The notes under the pieces are model-generated. The model made no database searches, had not been told where the DNA came from, and saw only the letters and a list, made by a program, of their open reading frames with translations. A stretch of 64,000 nucleotides of DNA from Jacaranda mimosifolia (taxonomy: Eukaryota; Streptophyta; Magnoliopsida; Lamiales; Bignoniaceae). A program made the translations under genes and the position numbers. Position 1 is the first letter of the stretch. Every line of letters begins with the position of its first letter. This document shows positions 1 to 10,789 of this stretch, piece by piece. The stretch spans positions 16,721,001-16,785,000 of the forward strand of contig CM032128.1 of the NCBI GenBank assembly GCA_018894105.1, given 5' to 3'.

Positions 1-1162
1 ACAAATGATTCTTATGATCCTTAGGTAAAAGCATTAGCTAACATATCCTTGGTTGTAGAAGTACCTCTAATGTGGTTGTTGTGAACTAATTAATGTAACT
101 TCTCAAGGACTTATCCTCCTTTCCTCGCATACTAAGCCTAGTTAATAGGGCCTTCTACTACCTTCTGCTATTAGTAAACAGACCTAAATTCCTCAAAGGA
201 ATGAATTGAATTTGGAAGTAACTGATTAAACTAGTACTACTAGACAAGGTAAGAGTGGTAAAAAACATCCCGAACTTTTATCTATTATAACATCTTGCAT
301 TAGTCTTAGATCCACATAGATGTTCCTAAAGTCATAGGAACCATCATACTCAAAGTGGAGCGATTTGAAATTTGATGGCAATTAGCATGCTAATATATTT
401 TTCCCAAATAGGATCTATCTTAGCACTTGATGTTCCCTTACCATCTATTGTCGTATTTCTTTCATCTCTCTATGAAGATCTCCTACTCTTGTGAATAAGT
501 TTGACTATGATGTGCTCCCTCAGATTGATTGGAAGAATAAATTTTTACCTCATCGTGAATATCCTTATAACTAAATGGTCTCCCAACTTTCTTAACTTCA
601 TTACCATGGTCTTAACTATCATGAGATAGATAGGTAACCACCTTGTTTTGTCTCCTTATTTTCTTCTACCATATGGTCTCCATCGTTGTTAACATGAGTG
701 TAGCAAACTATTCTGTTGCCATCTGCCTAGTAGGAGTGCTCTCGGCAGAGTAAGTGATGGAGATGCATTCCCTCATTTTTTGGCTACACAAGCCATAGTT
801 ATGGGGGTGGCCTCATCCTTCCACACATTCTTTTCTATAATATTTCCTTTCTCCATCATTGATAGCTTAAATGTTATTTTCCACAAATATGCTAATTGGT
901 GATTATCATAAATTTATATGAGAAGAGACCAAGTGCTCCTCGACAAAATTTGATCTATTTTGACATTTTCTACACTCTTGGATATCCTGCAAAACAATGA
1001 TTAGGGTGCTAGGAGTTGTCCAATAAAAATCCTCCATGGTTAAGTTAGAAATGGATTGGTGATGAAAAGATAGAGGATCAAAGAGAAAATGGTTGTGTGT
1101 AGCCCCTTTTTTAGCTTTGGATAAAGAGAAGAGGTTGAATCCTAAAGGGAATTGATGGAATC
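1..1162. other. Unassigned intergenic sequence
   Basis: No open reading frame of useful length and no recognisable protein, RNA gene or terminal repeat is visible on either strand. Some stretches (about 480-900) are less AT-rich than the flanks and could be an old, decayed element or gene fragment, but I could not match them to a family. Confidence 0.5.
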
Positions 1163-2133
1163 TAGGGTTGCAAGGTAGCTGAGCCGGCTCGCAAGCTGGC
1201 TCAACTTAACAAAAAAAGCTTGGCTCAAGTTCAAGACCTTTTGAGCTTGAGCTAAGTCTATCGAGCTTGAGCTTCGAATCAATTCAAGTTTGAACTTTAA
1301 TATAGTGGTTTGAAGGCTCGTGAGCAGGTTCATAAGCCCACATATATATATAATATAAGTATTGAATAATATATTAAACAATACTTAAAATATATGTCCC
1401 ACATATTAAAGTAATTTTCAAACTATAATTCATCTATTCACTTATATATAATTTAATATTGCAACTACGAATTGAAAATTCATTATTATCTTTACAAGTC
1501 CATTTTTATACTTTACTGTTCAAACACAAAAGTCAAAACAATAATTTACTTAAAATTTATAAAAAATAATACACTTTCAGTAAATTGTATGATTATAGAA
1601 CATATGATTACTTTACAAAAAAAATAATTGCTATAATAATTAACAAGTCCATTGATGATTATTTTGCTTATACTTAATAATATAAAAAAACAATATTAGT
1701 TTAATATGAATGTAAAGAAATAATATCAATATCATTAATGTTTTGTATTTTAATTTTAAAGAACTTCTATTCTGTACCATTTTATGTATATAGCATACAA
1801 CATGATTATATAATATATAGTATTTAAACTAATAAATGCATGTTTTTTAATTTTATTTTCCAGCTTAAAATTCAAGTGTGCTTACAAATTCAATTTTTAT
1901 ATTCTAAGGTATAAAAATATGCATTATATTTGAGCGGTAGCATATGCCTGATAAGCTCAAGTTTGAGCCCGAGCTTGATTGTGGCTTTATAATTAATGAG
2001 CTCATCAAGCTCGAACTCGAGCTTGATATGCATTAGAAAGTTTGAGCTTGAGCTCATTATCTTACAACCAAGTCAAGTTTGAGCTCAAAATTTCTACCAA
2101 ACTTGACTCAAATTCAACTCATTTGCAAATCTA
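1163..2133. mobile_element. hAT-like non-autonomous element 1
   Basis: The 971-bp element starts TAGGGTTGCAAGG and its other end, read on the minus strand, starts TAGATTTGCAAAT, an imperfect terminal inverted repeat. It is flanked by 8-bp direct repeats ATGGAATC (1155-1162) and AATGAATC (2134-2141), 6 of 8 identical, the size made by hAT transposases. Both ends carry repeated GAGCTTGAGCTC-type motifs in opposite orientation, and the middle is AT-rich. No transposase is encoded, so it would depend on a related autonomous element. The hAT assignment rests on the TAG ends and the 8-bp duplication. The duplications are degenerate, so it is an old insertion. Confidence 0.65.
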
Positions 2134-2148
2134 AATGAATCATAGGAA

Positions 2149-3068
2149 TAGGGTTGTCAATGGGTCGGATTTGGATTGGATCATGCTAGATCCAAGTCTG
2201 AATCCAAAAATAATATGTTATATCAAAATTCGATCCAGGATCCATCGGATCTGTAGTTGGTATAATCATATTCACATCCAAATAAAAGTTGGATATCTGT
2301 CGGATATCCCAAAAAAATCCAAATTTGAATATTTCAAAAATTATTATATATTTATTATTTTTCTAAAAATTTAGTAGAATCCAAATTCAAAACAATTATC
2401 GTAAAAAAAATAAAAAATAGATTAATGAATAAATTTTCAAATCTATTAATCACTTAAAAGCAATAATAGAATTTAACTTAATCATATTCATTCACCAAAT
2501 CATTATATTTTAGGTTTTATTGCTTATAATAGTACTTATTTGGCATTATAAATACATAGTTATACTTGATTATTCAATCAACTAACTATAGACTCAAAGT
2601 TTTATAAAAAAGAAACTCATTTTGATGAAATCGAGATTTGCATTACATTCTTGCCATACATTGCATTCATCTCATACTCATTATTCTTCCCGCATCACTT
2701 TTTGTTATAAAAATAGAGAAATAAGTGATGTAATTATGATGTAAATAAGTTTAAAATCTAACAATTTATATAAAAAGCACCTGATTTGATATATTACATA
2801 GGAGTTTATTATTTCTTTCATCCAAATATCCACATTGACATTATTATAGGAACATATGTATACATATGTATAATACTAAATATATTCGAATTCGAATTAT
2901 TAATGGATCGGATCGAGTCATATCCATATTCGCTCCATTTATTTCGGATTATGAACTTTTTAAATCGAATCATATTCGGGGAATCTTTGATTGGTTAAAG
3001 ATTTTAAATAATCAAATCGAATTTGAATTAAATTTGAATTAAAATCCGCTCCATTGACAGCCATTCGT
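2149..3068. mobile_element. hAT-like non-autonomous element 2
   Basis: The left end is TAGGGTTGTCAATGGGTCGG. The right end read on the minus strand contains GGCTGTCAATGGAGCGG, giving a terminal inverted repeat of roughly 20 bp with a few mismatches. Flanking 8-mers CATAGGAA (2141-2148) and AGTAGGAA (3069-3076) match at 6 of 8 positions. The interior has GGATCGGATC/ATTCGAATTCGAATT-type inverted motifs and no transposase. Its left target duplication begins one base before that of the preceding element ends, so the two elements sit back to back. The right boundary could be off by one or two bases. Confidence 0.6.
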
Positions 3069-3583
3069 AGTAGGAATCTTCTATTTCATTTATTCAAAAG
3101 TTTTCTAGAGCTTTTCTTTCAGATCTATCCTTTTGTCCTACATTCTTATGGGCCGGGCCAATCTTTATTTCCAAGCCTTCTCTGGATCCCTGGGTTCTTG
3201 ATAAATAAGCACATTTTGATAAGGTAATATTTTTCCTATTATAAGTACAACTTAAATATTAAAATAATAATTTATTGGTTGATAAGCTATTATAAATCGC
3301 AATGAATTTTTACAAAATTACAAATTGAATACTGTATTAAATTTTTTGGTTTGATCTCTATATATACGTACTCAATTATTGATTTGGGTACTATTCGATT
3401 GAATCATTTCAGGCGCTTCTAATTGCCACCCTAAAAAAATAAAAAGAATGAAAATAAAGTAAGCGAAACTAGAAAGGAGGCATATCAATTTCTGTATGAA
3501 CCGTTTATTAAGTCTAAATAATTGGTCCATTTATCAGAGTCCACATTTACACTGTATTGGTTTTAACTGTTCTCATACGGCCC
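3069..3583. other. Intergenic, no gene seen
   Basis: AT-rich sequence between two inserted elements with no recognisable coding, RNA or repeat structure. Confidence 0.5.
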
Positions 3584-4203
3584 ATGTTTTGAAAATCGGA
3601 CCAGACCGGCCGGTCCAACTGGTGATCGGTGGTCCATCTGGTCCGGTTGAGGCCAAAAAATTGGTGCCGGTCAAAATGGGTCAAAACTAGTAACCAATTC
3701 ACTCTTTTTTTTTTTGAAAAATTAAAAATTACTTTTTTCAAAAAATGAAAAAGTAAAAAAGAAAAGAGAAATTATGAATTGAAGATGATAATTAAAGACT
3801 TTGGATATGTAATTTTTTTAAATATGAATTTATTTTCTTGAAATTTAATGAAGTGGCAGTTATATGTGAATGCTTATGTCTAATTTGTTATTTTATTTTG
3901 TTTAATCTCTCTTAGATTATGTTAAATATTTAGCGTAAAAGAATTTATTGGTACTTGGAGTCAAAGCATAAAATGAATGATTATTTATATTAATGTGAAA
4001 CATTATTTTTTATTTATTTATAGTTGACTAATTGTGAAATAGTATTATTTTCTAAAAAATATATATATTTTTATAAAATTAAATATAATTATTACATCAT
4101 TATAACATCATACCGGTTGAACCGGTGATCCAACCAATTGAACCGATTGAATCAGTAATTAATAAGGTCACCAACTCTTTCTTCGGTCCGATTTTAAAAA
4201 CAT
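3584..4203. mobile_element. MITE-like element with CGGACC-rich ends
   Basis: The left end ATGTTTTGAAAATCGGACC and the minus-strand reading of the right end ATGTTTTTAAAATCGGACC are near-identical inverted termini about 620 bp apart. The subterminal parts are rich in GGTCCGGT/ACCGGTTGAACCGG motifs, and the middle is AT-rich and non-coding. The pattern suits a small non-autonomous DNA transposon. I found no convincing target duplication, so the superfamily is left open. It ends about 630 bp before the kinase start codon, so it lies in the promoter-proximal region. Confidence 0.6.
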
Positions 4204-4340
4204 TGCAGATGGCGAGATATATTAAGCTGAGATCGTCCTCATCAAGTGGAGTCTCAAGTGATTCCTCCCACAACCAACTGGCACACAGATTGCCCAAAGC
4301 TTTATTATTATCTTTGGTTCTTTTGGGTATTGTTGGCGGA

Positions 4341-4363
4341 TCATCATCATCATCATCATCATC
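4341..4363. repeat. (TCA)n microsatellite
   Basis: About seven uninterrupted trinucleotide units lie upstream of the kinase gene. They give a serine run in one frame, which is not a gene. Confidence 0.9.
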
Positions 4364-4453
4364 TTCTTAAATGATATAATTAATATTTTTCAATAAGCCC
4401 AGGAAATTTTGAATATCTAATATTTCTGGAAGAAAATTTTGATCAGAGCTTTG

Positions 4454-4470
4454 GAGAGAGAGAGAGAGAG
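4454..4470 (+). promoter_or_regulatory. (GA)n tract upstream of the kinase
   Basis: A GAGAGA run of 17 bases about 360 bp before the kinase ATG. GA repeats are common in plant 5' regions and can bind BBR/BPC factors; any role here is inference. Confidence 0.45.
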
Positions 4471-4598
4471 TAGGAGCCACCCGTTTGCATTTCATATTCA
4501 CCTCCTCACGTCTTTTAACAAATTCGTCCAAACACCACACATGGTTCACCTTTAAAACCGCTGACCAGCAATTCAAAACTTCCACTCTTAGCCCTCTC

Positions 4599-4609
4599 TT
4601 TAAAAATAA
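4599..4609 (+). promoter_or_regulatory. Candidate TATA-like element for the kinase
   Basis: TTTAAAAATAA follows a pyrimidine-rich stretch and lies about 225 bp before the chosen ATG, a plausible distance for a plant 5' untranslated leader. There is no other support for the transcription start. Confidence 0.3.
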
Positions 4610-4832
4610 CCAGAAACAAACAAACAAACACACCATTCCGCCTACAAATACTCGCAGCAGAACCTTACAATCATCCTCTTTTCAGCCTTAATTATTACTT
4701 GTTTCCTTCCAATTCTTGCTGCTGATAAATACTCCCAAAGCTTCTCTATTTTTCTCCCGGGGAGAGGGGTCCCTGGATTGCCCATTGTTGGTTGGACATC
4801 CAAGAGGCCTTGGGCTCCTGTCCCTGTTGGCC

Positions 4833-6104
4833 ATGGCTTTGACATCGGAAAATGCATTCTTCAACAAATACGAGTTTGGGAAGCTTCTGGGCTGTGGTGC
4901 ATTTGCCAAAGTATACCATGCCAGAGACGTCATTAGCGGCCAAAGCGTCGCTATCAAAGTCATCAACAAGAGCAGACTCAACAATGATGCCAATCTCATG
5001 GCCAACATCAAGCGTGAGATTTCCATCATGAGCAAGCTCTGCCACTCCAACATTGTCAAGCTTTTCGAAGTTCTTGCCACCAGGACCAAGATTTATTTCG
5101 TTCTTGAATTCGTCAAAGGCGGAGAATTGTTTGCTAAAGTGGCCAAAGGTCGGTTCGGCGAAGGTCTCAGCCGAAAATACTTTCAACAGCTAATCTCCGC
5201 CGTGAGTTACTGCCACTCCCGGGGTATCTACCACCGTGATTTAAAGCCTGAGAATCTGTTGCTAGACGAAAATGAGAATCTCAAAGTGTCTGATTTCGGC
5301 CTCAGCGCATTGACTGATCAAATCCACCCCGATGGGTTTTTGCACACACTTTGCGGCACGCCAGCATACGTCGCGCCGGAAATTCTCGCAAAGAGAGGCT
5401 ATGACGGCGCCAAGATCGACATCTGGTCCTGCGGCGTCATTCTGTTCGTGCTCACAGCTGGGTATTTGCCCTTCAACGATCCCAATCTGATGAATATGTA
5501 CAAGAAGATTTACAAAGGCGAGTTCCGGTGTCCCAAGTGGATGTCGCCCGGTCTCAAGCGGTTTTTATCTCGCCTTCTTGATACAAATCCTAATACTAGA
5601 ATCACCATTGAAGAAATCAAACGTGACCCTTGGTTCAGAAAGGGTTACAGAGAGACCAAATTTGAAGAAATTGAAGATTTAGGTGCTGTTGCCAAGGAGG
5701 AACACAAGAATTTGGTGGATCTAAACGCTTTTGACATTATTTCTTTCTCTTCGGGGCTGGACCTCTCCGGGTTGTTCGATGATAAGTATAAAGCATTAGA
5801 GGATGTGGAGAGGCTAATAGTGGAGGAGTCGCCGGAGAAAGTTTTGGAGAAGGTTGAGGAGGTGGTGAAGGCAGAGGAAGGGGGTTTGAAGTTGAGGAAA
5901 AAGAAAGAATGCGGAGTGGAGCTGGAAGCGCAGAAGGGTAATTTCGCATTGGGATTGGAGGTTTACCGGTTGACTGAGAGGTTGGTGGTCGTAGAGGTGA
6001 AAAAGAAGGCTGGGGAAGCCAACGCATTCGGTGATTTATGGAAGAACAAAATTAGGCCGGTCATTCTACAGCAGCAACCGGATCTGCAGGTTGCTGGCAA
6101 CTAG
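4833..6104 (+). CDS. CBL-interacting protein kinase (CIPK/SnRK3), intronless clade
   Basis: A 423-residue Ser/Thr kinase that should bind calcineurin B-like calcium sensors and phosphorylate transporters or regulators in calcium stress signalling. The glycine loop is at residues 20-25, the ATP-binding lysine is K42, the alpha-C glutamate is about E62, the catalytic loop HRDLKPEN has D136, DFG is at 154-156, and the activation loop ends in APE at 181-183. The NAF motif (N298-A299-F300, within [19 protein letters not shown]) is the CBL-binding, autoinhibitory site, and about 379-394 resembles the phosphatase-interaction region. Uninterrupted coding matches the intronless CIPK clade, and the sequence most resembles the CIPK11/14-type group; no number is assigned. 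The frame is open upstream to an ATG at 4716, but 4833 is preferred: its context (GGCCATGG) is strong, it gives the usual family N-terminus, and the 39 extra residues look like leader. All catalytic residues are present, so it is probably functional. Confidence 0.96.
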   Translation: MALTSENAFFNKYEFGKLLGCGAFAKVYHARDVISGQSVAIKVINKSRLNNDANLMANIKREISIMSKLCHSNIVKLFEVLATRTKIYFVLEFVKGGELFAKVAKGRFGEGLSRKYFQQLISAVSYCHSRGIYHRDLKPENLLLDENENLKVSDFGLSALTDQIHPDGFLHTLCGTPAYVAPEILAKRGYDGAKIDIWSCGVILFVLTAGYLPFNDPNLMNMYKKIYKGEFRCPKWMSPGLKRFLSRLLDTNPNTRITIEEIKRDPWFRKGYRETKFEEIEDLGAVAKEEHKNLVDLNAFDIISFSSGLDLSGLFDDKYKALEDVERLIVEESPEKVLEKVEEVVKAEEGGLKLRKKKECGVELEAQKGNFALGLEVYRLTERLVVVEVKKKAGEANAFGDLWKNKIRPVILQQQPDLQVAGN

Positions 6105-6388
6105 GTTCTTTAATCTCACTCTCACCCAGCGGGGGAACGTGCAGGGCGTTAACGAAATTTTTAGTTTTTTTTTCTTTTTTTTTGGCTTTTGTTAGAACAA
6201 TTTTATTGTTTGTTCATTAATTTGTATTTTCTATAGAGTGTCTCATGCATTATGTGGAATTTTTTTATTTTGAAAGTTGAAACATAGGCATTAGGGGCAG
6301 AAGAATAATACTGCAAGACCCCTTGGATTCTTTTTGTTTATTGAAATGTATATACAAAGGAAAAATGGAGTGAAATAGGAGTGGGTGA

Positions 6389-6394
6389 AATAAA
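6389..6394 (+). terminator. AATAAA polyadenylation-like signal
   Basis: An exact AATAAA 285 bp after the kinase stop codon, in a T-rich region. Plant near-upstream elements are loose, so other sites may be used. Confidence 0.4.
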
Positions 6395-6573
6395 ACATTT
6401 TAGAGAATGATTTTCTTCTCTGTAATCCTATTATAGAAATATATTTACAATTTTAGTTTTATTTTTTGTGTTCTTCATTTCTCGTTTGCATTTTCCACTT
6501 CAGTTTGTGATACTTGATTCGTGATAGAATATCATATCAATTATTTTGAAAATTTCAAACTAGTCTTATGCAT

Positions 6574-6632
6574 TATGTGATATATATATATATATGGAAA
6601 AATATGTGATATATATATATATATGGAAAAAT
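6574..6632. repeat. Two-copy AT-rich tandem duplication
   Basis: A unit of about 29 bp (ATGTGATATATATATATATA, then TGGAAAAAT) occurs twice in a row, each copy holding a TA run. Confidence 0.8.
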
Positions 6633-6753
6633 ATAACAAGCCGCTCGAGTCCATAGATTGTTGCTATGAGGATTAAAAGGTTAAATTAGAGTATTTTAGA
6701 TACATTATTTAAGAACACACTAAAAGGAATTAGTATTTTATTATTAATATATA

Positions 6754-7691
6754 TTAGCAACCGGTGCATACTCGATACATGTGCATCTAAATCTTGAAAC
6801 ACAATTGTTGTACATACATACATTATTGTATAAATGTATAAAAATATTTATAGATAACAATAAAAATTAAATGTAAAGAAATTTTGATTTATAAAACAAA
6901 ATTCAATACAAACTCGTACATGAACAAAATATAAATACATGACTTAAAAGAGGAATAATAACTAAATTAAGTGCCAAAAAGCTTTGTTGTATAATTATAG
7001 CTCCGCACAACAAATATTTGACATGGACCTGCAATATTCAGAATAATATAATGTTATGCCAACTACTTTTATATAATTACGTAATTTAAAATATAATTTT
7101 TTAAAATTACCTTGTAGCTCCTTTACAATCGGACTTCTATTCATTCATGTCTTTGCAACACATTTGATGGTGTTGATTGAAAACTAAAATAAAAATAAAA
7201 AAGTAAGTTTTTAAGTCTAAATTAACTCATAATATAGACATAAATATGATATAAGATGAGTTATTTAATTTGATCTATACCACTTCTATATCAGCATCAT
7301 CAGCATCTCAAATATTTTTTCTAAAAATAAGGTGCACACAAAAACACAAAACCATGCATTAAAAATCTTGCATACGAAAGCCTGTGCGGCATATTTATTG
7401 AAAATAAATACCATACCGAAATAAAAGTCTTCTCATCCATATTTCTTCTTTTGTTTATACCTTTCTGCTCAATTATTAGCAAAAATCTATTTCCTAATAT
7501 AAATTTTTATAAAAAAACTGCAAATATGTAATTGTCATACCTTTATCAAATCCCACCTTTCTATTAAAGCTATTCACTTTTTCCTATCAAAGAAATTAAC
7601 CTTTTTTAGTAGTGAGATATAAATTAAAATATATAAAATGAAAAGGTAAAAAATGTAAACTTGCCTTTGCTTTTTTTGTTTCCTCAATACA
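6754..7691 (-). other. 3' terminal non-coding part of the large Helitron
   Basis: AT-rich non-coding DNA ending on the minus strand in GCACCGGTTGCTAA, which resembles plant Helitron 3' ends. A clean subterminal hairpin is not visible, so the stem has probably decayed. No genes are present. Confidence 0.5.
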
Positions 7692-8019
7692 TGTAACACC
7701 CCTAAAATTCGGTATTTTAGAAAATAGGAATTTAGAAATCAAGATATTGGTTGAACAGATTTTAGGGCTTGAAAAAAAAATGGACTTACTTGCAATTTTT
7801 TTTAATGTTTTGGGGTCAAATTGCAATTAAGCAAGACTTGATTGGATCACATTTTAAGAAGTTTTGGGGTTGCATGGTAATTATTATTGGCCAAGGGGGT
7901 CAATGTGAGGCAATAAATAGTCCAGGGGTTGAATTGAAGAAGCTCAAAACCTTGAAGGACTTAATTGAAAACTGAACTAAAATCTAGGTGGTCAAATTTG
8001 AATATCTGAAAAGTCCCCC

Positions 8020-8027
8020 TATAAATA
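8020..8027 (+). promoter_or_regulatory. TATA box inside LTR1
   Basis: TATAAATA lies about 330 bp into the LTR, followed some 20 bp later by a pyrimidine-rich tract (8042-8062). It is the expected place for a retrotransposon promoter, and its activity is unknown. Confidence 0.45.
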
Positions 8028-9740
8028 TTATATTTTTCATTGCCTCCCCCCCCCTTCTTCCTTTCTTCCCCACCGAACACCCTCAATCACCCTCTCTGGT
8101 GAACTTCCTTCAACGATGATCGAAGCTCAAAACCAAACTGACCATCTTCTATATCTCATCACAGTGAACAAACCTGTACCACTTTCTTGCAAAATCCACT
8201 GATGAATCGCTGGGAATAAGAGCTCCAAGTCGCGGCCATGGCGGTGGTAATGGGTCTTTATCTCTTGTGATTGAAACTTGGGTGTGAGTAGTAGAAGTTA
8301 ACGGGTTTATCTCAAAGAGCATCCAGGTGCCTCTAATTTGGTGAATGGGCTAGTGGAGGATGAGAATTAGACGCGGTGGTGCGCGGCGGTGAGTGGTGTT
8401 GCAATTGCTTCAAGGCTGCAATTGACCTCCAATTCGGCGGCGAAAGTTAAAATTGACCTGGGCATTTTGTTATTTGAGTTGAAAAATTTCTAACGATGGT
8501 GGTGGTAAGTATTTCTGCCGGCGGTGTTAGGACAGAATGTTCTCCTCATTGCGGTGGTCGTGGTGGTGTCCTTGGTTTGTAATTTTAAGGTTTCAGTTAA
8601 GAGATCTTGGGTAATGATCGAATTTGGATTTAAGATTTATACCGTTGAATTCTTGTGATTTTTGTATTTGGAAGAATGGTTAAGAAATATGTATCAAGTG
8701 ATGATCTCTATATACATGCATGGACCTTGTTTGAATCAGTGGACCTGGATCTATATTGATATATGTTAAATTTGGGATTTATTGAGTTTATTAAGCGAGG
8801 AAAACCCTAATTTATGAATTTGGAACCTCAGTGAAAACAATTTGGATAATTAGATAAATAGGGTTGTTATTGTTGATTTGGGACCCTGATATGAGGTTAA
8901 TTGGGTAGTTACTGATTTTAAACTGTTAATAATAAGACTGTAATTATTGAAGATTATCGAGGTTGAATAAGGATTTTGATTGTGAATTTATTCCTTTGGT
9001 TAGGTGACAAAGGAGTGGGTCCCAAGGATTGATAGATAGCTGATAGAAGTTCTTTTCTGAGACTATGGAGGTGAGGGTCTGCCAACCTGGCACTTCTTTC
9101 AATTATCTGTTATTAGGATAAAATCCTGTGAGGGTTTTCTGTTTTTGTACCATACTAAACTATGTTCATTGAAATCTGTGAATTTGATCAGAATTTGCTT
9201 GTTATCTGTTGATTGACATGTATACCATGTGAGGGTTATCTTTTGATTGATTTTGTTATATGTCCATTCTGGAAAAGAACATCTTGTTGTTATATGTTCA
9301 ATCTGCTATCTGATCGCCCAGAACTTCCATCCATTATTCGTTACTATCTCTTTATCTGTTTGTCCTATATCTATTACCGATCCATTATGTTGATCCCATC
9401 CGTTAAGCTTGGGACGATCCATTATGTTGATCCCAGCTGTTAAGCTCGGGATGATCCAATATGTTATTCCCAGTTGTAAAACAGAATGTGCCGTTATGTT
9501 CGGAATGATAGAAATAAGGGACTGATATGATTATTTTGATATGATCTGTTGGATTGCATCGATTGATCTAATTCGTTTACTTGATTGATTTCTGATTGAT
9601 TGATTGTTTCTTAACTGACTGTCCTTATTTTGATATGTTTCTGCTTGATTGTTGATTTATGGTCTGTTGAGTTGATTTTTCCTCAACAGATCCCTTCTAC
9701 TTGTGCTTACAGTTATCCCTTACTAAGTCTTTTGGACTTA

Positions 9741-9755
9741 CCCCCCCCCCCCCCC
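9741..9755 (+). repeat. Poly-C run of 15
   Basis: An uninterrupted C15 within LTR1. It is unusual in this AT-rich window and is prone to slippage and sequencing error. Confidence 0.85.
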
Positions 9756-10249
9756 AATTTTATTTCTGCTTCTCTTAGATAGGGATTAAGTGAAGAACTT
9801 GGACTCTAGGCTGGACATGAGCATATTTTGCAATAGATCATGTGTTTGAATGTATATATGGAAACATCTGAATGCTAAGCATAAACTCGAGATATTGTGT
9901 TATGTCATGTGATGACTGAAGACATGTAAATGTTTTGATAAATGTAAAAGGTGAATTATGGCACGTACTTAATGGTTCATCAAGTCTGTTAAATTTAAAT
10001 TTTCGCTGCTTCTGATAAGTAGAATTTGAGATTTTGTGGTGTGTATTTAGCATATGTGTTGTATGTTACATTATTGTTTAAGGTTTGAATTTAACGTTTT
10101 GTGAAGGTTTACTTAAATTGGGATTCGCTGCTATTTCTAATAGCTTAAAATGTTTGATTATGGGTCTATTAATTTGTATTTTGGGTTCAATTTAAGATTG
10201 AACTTAGTAGCGCCTTGGCTTAGGTGCTATCCCAAGTGGGGGCACTACA

Positions 10250-10789
10250 ATTCGAGTAAAATTGATTTTCCTAAATCATTCCCATTAATCCCTACAATAG
10301 CTTTCCAACCTAGACTGAGTGTTTATATCTTCGAAGGTAGCATCAAGCCAATTCAATACTTATCTCATGTGACAAAACATTTACATAATTCTCAATGCAA
10401 AAGAATTCTACTTTAGCAATATATTGTAGTTAATTGAAAAATTATATGCATACTCTTTGAAGTGTACTATTGGATTGACGTTCCTTCCACATATGCCGTG
10501 ATGCCATTTGCTCATTCAATTCTCTAATGCAAGTGGTGGTAGTTGGAATTATACTTTGTGAAGTAGATCCATGTTTTCCTATACCAACAAAATAGATAAT
10601 ATGATAAGATATTACTTTTCAAAAAACAAATCATGTCGTTTATCTAATTTATATATTTCAAAATTTGTTCTTTTATGAAGTACTGTACAGAAAGTTTAGA
10701 TAGTTTTAGTACTTACAGTTTTTGTCATTGAGTTGATAATAATAGGACATCTTTGTACACTACATTCCTTGTATATACACCAGATCAAT
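10250..10789 (-). other. Helitron 3' non-coding segment between LTR1 and the helicase
   Basis: No conserved coding frame is seen. It lies between the last recognisable helicase motif (about 10800) and the solo LTR, and continues the large Helitron's 3' region at 6754-7691. Confidence 0.45.

Larger units (their letters stand above)
6105..6753 (+). other. Kinase 3' untranslated region and flank
   Basis: T-rich sequence follows the kinase stop codon, typical of a plant 3' untranslated region, with a polyadenylation-like signal at 6389. Beyond it is AT-rich intergenic DNA with a short tandem duplication at 6574-6632. No other gene is seen. Confidence 0.6.
7692..10249 (+). mobile_element. Solo LTR of a Tekay/Del-type Ty3 element (LTR1)
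   Basis: It begins TGTAACACCCCTAAAATTC and ends GTGGGGGCACTACA, the TG...CA ends of a long LTR of 2558 bp. The same termini and internal motifs recur inverted at 15582-18769 and, more diverged, at 60184-63126 beside a chromodomain pol region, which gives the family. A TATAAATA at 8020-8027 followed by a C-rich stretch is a likely LTR promoter. No internal element sequence adjoins either end, so it is read as a solo LTR left by recombination. Flanking 5-mers ATACA and ATTCG do not match well, so a clean target duplication is not shown. Confidence 0.75.

Noticed and set aside
3496..3741. Overlapping frames on both strands near 3500-3740
   Set aside because: They lie over the CGGACC-rich transposon terminus and show no protein-like pattern.
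4125..4370. Open frame ending in poly-serine
   Set aside because: It spans a transposon end and the (TCA)n microsatellite; the serine run is a repeat artefact.
4642..5186. Minus-strand frames over the kinase 5' half
   Set aside because: They are antisense shadows of the CIPK coding sequence; the plus strand has a complete kinase domain.
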